DNA of 6,095 nt. Source: Clostridia bacterium. GTDB lineage: Bacteria; Bacillota; Clostridia; Christensenellales; CAG-1252. This document shows, piece after piece, positions 1-4,904 of the stretch. Positions within the stretch are counted from its first letter, which is position 1, and each line of letters opens with the position of its first letter. The notes below the pieces were generated by a model. That model ran no database searches. It worked only from the letters and a program-made list of their open reading frames with translations, and was not told the origin of the DNA. A program made the position numbers and the translations under genes. The stretch lies in contig JAFZZX010000063.1 in the NCBI GenBank assembly GCA_017615515.1, positions 1 through 6,095 of the forward strand. Reading direction: 5' to 3'.

Positions 1-669
1 ATCCAGAATATCGAAGATATATTCTTCGTTCACTCGCTCGCCTTCGGTGACCTTACGCAATAGGTCGGACGTGGTCGCGAAAGTCGCGACCAGTTCCGTC
101 ACGCCGCGATTGCCGCTCTCGATCCCCGCGCGCAATTCCTCGACGCCGTCGCGGATCGAATTGAGTTTGTCGACGTTCTGCGTCAGCGAGGTCGCAACGT
201 CGCGATTGATGAACTCGCCGACCCTCTCCACGCCCGCTTGATAGTTCGCGACGGTGCGTTCGAGTTCCTTCAAGTTGTAGTTCTTTCTGCGCTCGTCGAG
301 GGTGGACTCCAGCTTGCCGATCTGCGTCTCCGCATCCGCTTCGAGCTTGGAGAGCGATTCGAGGGTATCCTCGAGCTTGGTTAAGGTCGCGGACAATCGC
401 GCCGCCTCACTCTCGTAGCGCGCGCTGCGAGAAAGGAACTTGTCGATCTCCTGCGACAAACTCTGCGCCTTTTCCGCTTCGGCAGACAAGGTCTTATAGA
501 TGCGATCGAGGTTGCCCGTCACGTCCCCTTCGAAAGCGGCGGACAAGCGTTCGATGTCCCCCTTCATGCCGTCGTAGGTGTCGGCGAACTCACGCAGGTT
601 CTCCGTGATCGGGGTCAAGAGATCGCGATACTCTTTGAATGCCGTTATCAAACCGTTTACGTCTTCCAT
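1..669 (-). CDS. Coiled-coil protein of unknown function, third gene of the PadR-helicase operon (C-terminus cut by the window edge)
   Basis: An open frame runs from an ATG at 669 to the first base of the window without a stop, giving 223 visible residues (MEDVNGLITAFKEY...). An AAAGGAG site 7 nt upstream supports the start. The protein is almost entirely predicted helix, rich in Glu, Lys, Arg, Leu and Ala. Heptad-like stretches run roughly through residues 35-80, 82-130 and 133-185, and there is no signal peptide or membrane segment, so it should be cytosolic. The last visible residues (about 210-223, acidic and aromatic) may begin a different domain that lies outside the window. It follows the helicase stop by 12 bp and is surely co-transcribed with it. 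I do not recognise a family. SMC-like, chemoreceptor-like or structural coiled coils would look similar at this level. The coding call is strong; any function is unknown, and a partner role for the helicase is inference from position only. Confidence 0.85.
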   Translation of the reverse strand, partial: MEDVNGLITAFKEYRDLLTPITENLREFADTYDGMKGDIERLSAAFEGDVTGNLDRIYKTLSAEAEKAQSLSQEIDKFLSRSARYESEAARLSATLTKLEDTLESLSKLEADAETQIGKLESTLDERRKNYNLKELERTVANYQAGVERVGEFINRDVATSLTQNVDKLNSIRDGVEELRAGIESGNRGVTELVATFATTSDLLRKVTEGERVNEEYIFDILD

Positions 670-676
670 CCTATTG

Positions 677-683
677 CTCCTTT
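677..683 (-). promoter_or_regulatory. Ribosome binding site of the coiled-coil gene, overlapping the helicase stop codon
   Basis: On the minus strand the helicase stop TAA runs directly into the site (TAAAGGAG), which lies 7 nt before the ATG at 669. The overlap of stop and ribosome binding site suggests that ribosomes finishing the helicase re-initiate on the coiled-coil gene, linking the amounts of the two proteins. Confidence 0.8.
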
Positions 684-3027
684 ATTTTTTGATGCCCTTC
701 AAGATGCGGGCGGTGTCTTTGACTGTCTCTTTCAGCGACGCGCTGTCCCTCTTCAGCAGCGCGAGTATGATCTTCATGGCGGCGGGATTGCCCATCAGGC
801 GATCGTAGTGCCGAAGGATGCGGTAGTCCAGTTTCTCGTCCGAACCGCCGCTCGCCGCGTCGACGAGGTCGGACAATTCCTTTTCCCCACCGAGGTCGAA
901 ATAGCTTTTCGCTTCCTGCGGATAGCCGCCTTCCCAGTAGGCGACGCCCGCTCCGACGTAATCGCCGTGCGAGACGTGATCCCGCCAGATCGCGACGTCG
1001 AGAAGCGCCCTCTCCCGCTCGCGATCGTTTATAAGGTGGCGCGCTGCGGCATAGGCGTTGTCGTACTGTCCGAGACGGGTGAACTCCATGGCGCGGCGCT
1101 TGTATTCCTCTTGATCGACGAGAGTGCTGCCGACGGTGGCTTTGAGTTTCTCCACGGCTGCCGCCGTATCCAGCGCGCGGAAGTTCTCCTTAAAGAAGGA
1201 TTCGAAAAGCGGCACGCGCCTTTCCTCCGCGACGAACAGGTGTCTGCGCGCGCGGGAAACGCCCACGTAGAATAGGTTGAAATAGTAGCGATACAGACTG
1301 TTTTCGTCCGCGGTCTTGCGGTCGATCTCGGTCTTCGCAAGACGCTCGAACTTCTCGTAATTCGAGGACAGCACGTTATACAAGACGACGGTGTCGCGCT
1401 CCAATCCCTTGATCTCGGAGACGGTCAGGATCTCCTTATTCGGCAACAGAGCGCGGAGAGCCTCTTTCTCCGCCGCGCTTGCGACCACGACCGTGAAGTT
1501 GTCGGTGCGCTCTCCCGCGATCTTTTTCGCGAAATCCCCCGTCGGGAAAGATACGGCGAAAGCCCCCTCTTCGGACGAGACCGCCTCGGCGGACAACACG
1601 AATCCGTGTACGCCGAAGGTCTGACGATTGAGGTCGGAGAGGGCGGCGACCACGCCTGCGATCTCGGGACTGTTGCGGTAGTTATAACTGAGTTCTTCAA
1701 CGTCGGTTACGTCCTTTTTGTATAAGAGGTCCTTGAGCCGCGCAAAGGAGAAATAGGCGGGGTTGACCATCTGGGAAGCGTCGCCCACGCAGAAGAGTTT
1801 GACCGCGACAGAGCGGAAAAACGCGAGTTGCACCTCGGTGAAGTCCTGCACTTCGTCGAGGATCGCGAGGGTATAATCGGGGAAGGATCTTTGCCCTTTC
1901 AAGGCGCAGGCAAGGTTCAGTTCCAGCGCGCCCCGATCGGCGATCTCCTTGCGATAAGCTTCGGACAGATCGAAGATAAACTCCGCTTCAAGGCGAGAGA
2001 AGGCGCCCTTTCTCGCGGCGACGTACTCCTCTTTCGTAACGGGGCGTTCCACGGCTTTGCCGAACAAAAAACCGTATATCTCCTTATACAGCACCTCGCG
2101 CCGAATCGAGAATCGGGCGAGACGATTGGTCAGATTGTAATTGCGGAGCGAGAGTAAAAAGCGCTCGAAAAAGCCTTCGTCCGCAAGGGGACGATCGCCG
2201 ACTTCCCGACGGAATAGATCTTCGAGCAAGAGATAGTCCACGTTGTTATGAAGATAGGCGGCGACCCGCTCGAGCTTCTCGACGACGGGGCCGTCCGACG
2301 TAAAAGGGATGCCGAGCAAGCGGCTGATCGCGAGCGCCTCGGAAGACGCCGCCGCACTCGTTTTGCCCGCCCGATAGGCGGCGATGCACTCCTCGAGTGA
2401 GGATAGGTAGTCCTCTACCTTCCGCCTGACGTCCAGAAGCAAGCCGCGGGAATAGGTGCTGTAGATCGTCCTGCCGCCGTAGCCCGACGCCGCGGCGAAA
2501 AGGATCTTGTCGATGCAGAGGTTGGTCTTGCCGCTCCCCGCGATGCCTTGCACGAGCAGGTTCTTCCCTTCCATTCTGACGATCGCGCTCTGCTTCTCGT
2601 CGAGGATCGGGTGCGCGCTTTCCGAACCGAACACGCGATAGAGTTTACTCAGCCGCAGTTCGGGCGACGCCGTCCGCTCCACACGGAACTCCGAGAGCCC
2701 TTTGAGACGAGGATCGCCCGCCGACGTCACGGGATAGGACTTGAAATCGTAAAAGACGACCGAAGCGCCGCGCGCCGTTCCTTCGGGCGAAAAAAGAGCG
2801 AAGAACGTCACGTTCTCCGCCGTAAAGCGATAGGCTCCCTCCGCGATCCCCGCCTTGAGCGCGGCGAAAGCGAGATGGGTCAGCAAGGCGTTCACCCCCG
2901 CGAGTTTCATCGTGGACAGCGTGAGAGCTTCCGTCTTGCAAACGGAATATTCGGTCAGATACAGCGAACCGTAATCAAGCGTAACTCTGTCGGGGATCCG
3001 CCCTGTTCCGACCACTTCCGCAGACAT
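682..3027 (-). CDS. Superfamily 1 UvrD/Rep-type helicase with unassigned N-terminus and TPR-like C-terminus (TRANK1-like layout)
   Basis: A 781-residue ATP-dependent SF1A helicase-type motor. Visible motifs are: Q motif near Q146; Walker A GIAGSGKT 161-168; Ia about 187-196; Walker B ILDEVQD 389-395; III GDASQ 415-419; IV NYRN 449-452; V KGLERD 540-545; VI YVGVSRARR 587-595 with its arginines. Motifs Ia and II are about 200 residues apart (large 1B region). Motifs IV and V are only about 85 apart, too short for a normal UvrD 2B domain. Residues 1-140 match nothing I know. Residues 640-781 are paired amphipathic helices resembling TPRs (GQYDNAYAAA, GGYPQEAKSYF). This layout recalls TRANK1-like helicases rather than repair UvrD or PcrA; that is from memory. 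The frame is open to an ATG at 3123, but the ATG at 3027 is chosen because it follows the PadR stop by 2 nt, with GGAAGGA 11 nt upstream. The substrate is unknown. Confidence 0.9.
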   Translation of the reverse strand: MSAEVVGTGRIPDRVTLDYGSLYLTEYSVCKTEALTLSTMKLAGVNALLTHLAFAALKAGIAEGAYRFTAENVTFFALFSPEGTARGASVVFYDFKSYPVTSAGDPRLKGLSEFRVERTASPELRLSKLYRVFGSESAHPILDEKQSAIVRMEGKNLLVQGIAGSGKTNLCIDKILFAAASGYGGRTIYSTYSRGLLLDVRRKVEDYLSSLEECIAAYRAGKTSAAASSEALAISRLLGIPFTSDGPVVEKLERVAAYLHNNVDYLLLEDLFRREVGDRPLADEGFFERFLLSLRNYNLTNRLARFSIRREVLYKEIYGFLFGKAVERPVTKEEYVAARKGAFSRLEAEFIFDLSEAYRKEIADRGALELNLACALKGQRSFPDYTLAILDEVQDFTEVQLAFFRSVAVKLFCVGDASQMVNPAYFSFARLKDLLYKKDVTDVEELSYNYRNSPEIAGVVAALSDLNRQTFGVHGFVLSAEAVSSEEGAFAVSFPTGDFAKKIAGERTDNFTVVVASAAEKEALRALLPNKEILTVSEIKGLERDTVVLYNVLSSNYEKFERLAKTEIDRKTADENSLYRYYFNLFYVGVSRARRHLFVAEERRVPLFESFFKENFRALDTAAAVEKLKATVGSTLVDQEEYKRRAMEFTRLGQYDNAYAAARHLINDRERERALLDVAIWRDHVSHGDYVGAGVAYWEGGYPQEAKSYFDLGGEKELSDLVDAASGGSDEKLDYRILRHYDRLMGNPAAMKIILALLKRDSASLKETVKDTARILKGIKK

Positions 3028-3029
3028 TT

Positions 3030-3572
3030 TTATTTCAATCCTTCCAGCCGACGCAAGGTCTCGTCGATCCAAGCGATCTGGAAATCGTAATTGCGGATCG
3101 AATAGTCGGTCGCATACAGCCAATACGCGGGTTTCGCCGCCGTCTCCTCGACCTGACCGATCCCCTCGACCTCGGCGCGGATCTCGGCGCGCGCGTCCTG
3201 ACAGAACTTGCGATAGTTTTTAAGGAGTACGATCGCGTATTCCCTGTCCACCTTGCCGGAGAAAAAGAGCTTCATCAAAAGGGGATTCCGCACGACGGCG
3301 AGGTCTTCCGCATTCTCCTCTTTGAGCCAACGGATCAGCTCCTTGTCCCCTTCCTGCGTGATGCCGTACACCCGCTTATTCGGGCGAGCGTCCTGCTCCA
3401 CCTTGGAAGAGACGACCCAGCCGAGCTGTTCCATCTTGTCGAGTTCGCGATAGATCTGACTTTGATTGGCGACCCAAAAGAAACTCAGAGATTCCTGAAA
3501 GAGTTTCGAGAGGTCGTAGCCTGAGGACTGCCGAATCGTCAGCAATCCGAGTAAACCGTGTTTGAGCGACAT
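3030..3572 (-). CDS. PadR-family transcriptional regulator
   Basis: A 180-residue cytosolic DNA-binding protein, the usual length for the two-domain PadR type. Residues about 5-85 form the winged helix, with the family pattern LLGLLTIRQSSGYDL, then SQIYRELDKMEQLGWV (recognition helix region) and a wing followed by KRVYGITQEGDKEL. Residues about 92-178 form the helical C-terminal dimerisation region, with the NPLLMKLFF stretch and a final YSIRNYDFQIAWIDETL helix typical of the Vir/AphA-like half. PadR proteins are usually repressors that release DNA on binding a small ligand and often control their own operon. The ATG at 3572 has AAAGG 7 nt upstream. It is the first gene of the operon, so autoregulation and control of the helicase and coiled-coil genes are expected. 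The ligand cannot be read from the sequence. Pairing PadR with a helicase is odd, because its neighbours are more often transporters or membrane proteins. Confidence 0.93.
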   Translation of the reverse strand: MSLKHGLLGLLTIRQSSGYDLSKLFQESLSFFWVANQSQIYRELDKMEQLGWVVSSKVEQDARPNKRVYGITQEGDKELIRWLKEENAEDLAVVRNPLLMKLFFSGKVDREYAIVLLKNYRKFCQDARAEIRAEVEGIGQVEETAAKPAYWLYATDYSIRNYDFQIAWIDETLRRLEGLK

Positions 3573-3579
3573 AACGTTA

Positions 3580-3584
3580 CCTTT
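3580..3584 (-). promoter_or_regulatory. Ribosome binding site of the PadR gene
   Basis: AAAGG on the minus strand, 7 nt before the ATG at 3572. It is a moderate match that fixes the start of the regulator. Confidence 0.65.
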
Positions 3585-3608
3585 ATCCCTTGTATAGTTT
3601 GTGGTATT

Positions 3609-3634
3609 GATAGTATATTACACAAGTTAGTATC
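3609..3634. promoter_or_regulatory. Candidate PadR operator: imperfect inverted repeat in the promoter
   Basis: The left arm GATAGTAT (3609-3616) and right arm TTAGTATC (3627-3634) are complementary at 6 of 8 positions, with 10 nt between them. The hexamer TAGTAT also occurs in both arms as a direct repeat. The repeat covers the -10 element and the whole spacer up to the -35, so a dimer bound here would block RNA polymerase. The position fits autorepression by the PadR protein, but the arms are short and AT-rich and the sequence is not the classic ATGT-N8-ACAT PadR box. Confidence 0.4.
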
Positions 3635-3640
3635 CGTCAA
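3612..3640 (-). promoter_or_regulatory. Sigma-A-type promoter of the padR-helicase-coiled-coil operon
   Basis: On the minus strand, TTGACG (3635-3640) and TATACT (3612-3617) are separated by exactly 17 bp. Each hexamer differs from consensus at one base, so this is the strongest promoter in the window. Transcription should start near 3605, leaving a leader of about 30 nt before the ATG at 3572. Such a strong core promoter is expected where a repressor normally holds the operon off. Confidence 0.8.
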
Positions 3641-3643
3641 CGG

Positions 3644-3676
3644 TTTTTCCCCTTTTTCGACCTTTTCCTTTTTTTT
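3644..3676 (-). promoter_or_regulatory. A-tract array upstream of the -35 (possible UP element or bent DNA)
   Basis: Read on the minus strand, four A-runs (3669-3676, 3663-3666, 3653-3657, 3644-3648) lie just upstream of the -35 hexamer, with centres about 8-10 bp apart. Roughly helically phased A-tracts in this position bend DNA and can contact the polymerase alpha subunits, boosting a promoter. The tracts are seen; the effect is inferred. Confidence 0.4.
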
Positions 3677-3702
3677 ACTGCGAAATGCGCTTTCGGTTGC
3701 TT

Positions 3703-3708
3703 TATAAT
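3703..3708 (+). promoter_or_regulatory. -10 element of the NlpC/P60 lipoprotein gene
   Basis: A perfect TATAAT with no good -35 hexamer 16-18 bp upstream (the bases there read about GCGAAA) and no TG in the extended -10 position. Transcription would start at about 3714-3716, only 7-9 nt before the ATG at 3723, so the mRNA would have almost no leader. The bases after the hexamer resemble those after the -10 at 4871. Confidence 0.5.
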
Positions 3709-3722
3709 GGAAAGTGGTACTT

Positions 3723-4757
3723 ATGAAAAAGTTGTTCGCCTCGATAAGCGTAATCTTGATCCTACTCGTGTCCGTCACGGCACTCTTTTCCTGTGCGGAG
3801 AGTTATCTGCCCGTTGGGGACGAGGTCGTCGAATCCCCGAGGGGGGAAAGCGACCTTTTGATCGCGGGAGATACTCTCGGCGAAACGGACGGCGGCGAGA
3901 CGGCGCGGCGGGAAGGAGAAACGGCGCAAGCGGGCAGCGGATCCGATCCGGGAGACCCGCCCCTTCTCGAGCCGAACGGCGAGCATAGTCAAGAACCGAA
4001 TACGAATACCGAGCCGAACGTCGAGCAAGCGCCCTCACCCGATCCCGACCCGAATAGCGACCCGACCCCCGAGCCCGATCAGGGGCAAAATTATCAATAC
4101 GTCGCGCCCGCAAGCGACTACGAGCATTATCTCGCCGCCTGCGCCGCCGCGAACGTGAACGTCAGGCGGGGAGCGGGCACGGACTACGGGGTGCTCTTTA
4201 CCCTCGGGATCGGCGACAGCCTGCCCTATCTGTGGCGCGAGGGAGAGTGGATCGCCGTGTGGACGGGAGAGCGCGTCGGTTACCTATCCGCCGCCTACGC
4301 CTACTTGTCCGAGACCAACCTCGCCATCGAGCGCACGATCCGAGCGGGACTTGCAAAACTCGACACGCCTTACGAATGGGGCGCGACGAGGCGCATCACG
4401 GGGAGCGGACTGGTCAATCCCTTCTTCACGGGAAAGAGCTTCGACTGTTCGTCTTTCGTCCAATATTGCTATTACATAGGCATGGGGATCAAGCTCGGCA
4501 ACTATACGGGCAGTCAAGCCGACTATACCGTCGGGGAGAAGATCACCCGCTACGAGGATTTGCAGCGCGGCGACTTCTACTTCACGGGGACGGACGGGAC
4601 GATCTCGCACGTCGTGATCTATCTCGGCGGCGGCAAGCTCCTGCAAGCCTACAGCGCGAACGGCGGTCCCGTCTCGGTCACGGCGGACGAGAGATGGAAG
4701 AGAAACTTCATCTCTGGCAGACGCCCCGATCCGACCGTTGTCACGCAATATAAGTAA
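3723..4757 (+). CDS. Lipoprotein SH3b-NlpC/P60 peptidoglycan endopeptidase
   Basis: A 344-residue exported cell-wall hydrolase. Residues 1-23 are a lipoprotein signal (MKK, hydrophobic core, LFSC) with lipidation expected on Cys24; Phe at -2 is unusual for a lipobox. Residues about 28-125 are an acidic, Pro-rich linker. Residues about 138-195 are a bacterial SH3 domain (NVNVRRGAGTDYGVL, then GYLSAAY), a typical wall-binding module. Residues about 200-335 are NlpC/P60, with the nucleophile in FDCSSFVQY (Cys242), the base in ISHVVIYLG (His296) and the likely third residue Gln308 in LLQAY. Such enzymes usually cut the D-Glu to diamino-acid bond of peptide stems. The ATG at 3723 is preferred because it starts a proper signal peptide. 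An in-frame GTG at 3714 would add only three residues. The ribosome binding site is poor (GGAAAG 3709-3714). The gene is divergent from padR and upstream of another lipoprotein gene with its own promoter. Confidence 0.9.
   Translation: MKKLFASISVILILLVSVTALFSCAESYLPVGDEVVESPRGESDLLIAGDTLGETDGGETARREGETAQAGSGSDPGDPPLLEPNGEHSQEPNTNTEPNVEQAPSPDPDPNSDPTPEPDQGQNYQYVAPASDYEHYLAACAAANVNVRRGAGTDYGVLFTLGIGDSLPYLWREGEWIAVWTGERVGYLSAAYAYLSETNLAIERTIRAGLAKLDTPYEWGATRRITGSGLVNPFFTGKSFDCSSFVQYCYYIGMGIKLGNYTGSQADYTVGEKITRYEDLQRGDFYFTGTDGTISHVVIYLGGGKLLQAYSANGGPVSVTADERWKRNFISGRRPDPTVVTQYK
3993..4082 (+). repeat. Low-complexity Asp/Glu/Pro/Asn-rich spacer inside the NlpC/P60 gene
   Basis: Residues about 91-120 of the endopeptidase are built from short imperfect units of Glu/Asp-Pro and Asn-Thr type (for example EPNTNTEP and SPDPDPNSDPTPEP), with matching short DNA repeats of the form CCGAnnnCGAnn. 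It is a flexible tether holding the SH3b and catalytic domains away from the membrane. Such repeats often vary in length between strains. Confidence 0.65.
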
Positions 4758-4904
4758 GACCCTCCCGAGCCTTGTCCGAGACGGCTCTCGCGCGGTGCGG
4801 CATAGAATCAGACGACAAGATAGATCCCATCTTTAATATTATTTAATGTTTTCCTCTTGCGTGGCGGTGCTATAATGAAAGTATCCGAAAAAGGAGGATA
4901 TCCC
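4758..4904 (+). promoter_or_regulatory. Intergenic region with extended -10 promoter of the DUF4349 lipoprotein gene
   Basis: This 147-bp gap holds TATAAT at 4871-4876 preceded by TG at 4868-4869, an extended -10 that can work without a good -35. The bases where the -35 would lie (4847-4853) read TGTTTTC and are a poor match. An AT-rich patch at about 4831-4850 could act as an UP element. Transcription should start near 4883. No clear terminator for the upstream gene is seen: the only hairpin (4767-4771 with 4783-4787) is 5 bp and has no T tail, so some readthrough from the endopeptidase gene is likely. Confidence 0.65.
4891..4897 (+). promoter_or_regulatory. Perfect ribosome binding site of the DUF4349 gene
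   Basis: AAGGAGG lies 7 nt before the ATG at 4905. It decides the start over the upstream in-frame TTG at 4857 and ATG at 4875, which would place residues before the signal peptide and have no such site. Confidence 0.9.

Noticed and set aside
47..241. A 64-codon plus-strand open frame near the left edge
   Set aside because: It lies opposite the coiled-coil gene, which has a strong binding site and continuous coding character; the Ser/Thr-rich product looks like an antisense artefact.
808..1275. Plus-strand open frames opposite the helicase (808-1275, 1828-2157, 2548-3090)
   Set aside because: All lie inside the helicase gene with its intact motifs, have Arg-rich shadow composition, no binding sites and no recognisable domains.
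3028..3123. A start of the helicase at the ATG at 3123, adding 32 residues
   Set aside because: The extension lies in the coding sequence of the PadR C-terminus, has no visible binding site, and its sequence is Arg/Asp-rich out-of-frame type. The ATG at 3027 is 2 nt after the PadR stop with GGAAGGA upstream.
3539..3778. A 79-codon minus-strand frame spanning the divergent promoter region
   Set aside because: It covers both promoters and the start of padR, is Lys/Ser/Thr-rich from AT-rich DNA, and shows no binding site or family.
3841..3846. Run of six G in the linker of the endopeptidase gene as a phase-variation tract
   Set aside because: Six bases is short for slippage-driven switching in a GC-rich gene, and no partner feature supports it.
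4232..4753. Open frames in other frames or on the other strand within the NlpC/P60 gene (4232-4753 plus, 4284-4748 minus)
   Set aside because: They overlap the SH3b and catalytic domains of the real gene and have no start signals or domain motifs.
4767..4787. Hairpin after the NlpC/P60 gene as a terminator
   Set aside because: The stem is only 5 bp (GAGCC with GGCTC) with an 11-nt loop and no T-run after it.
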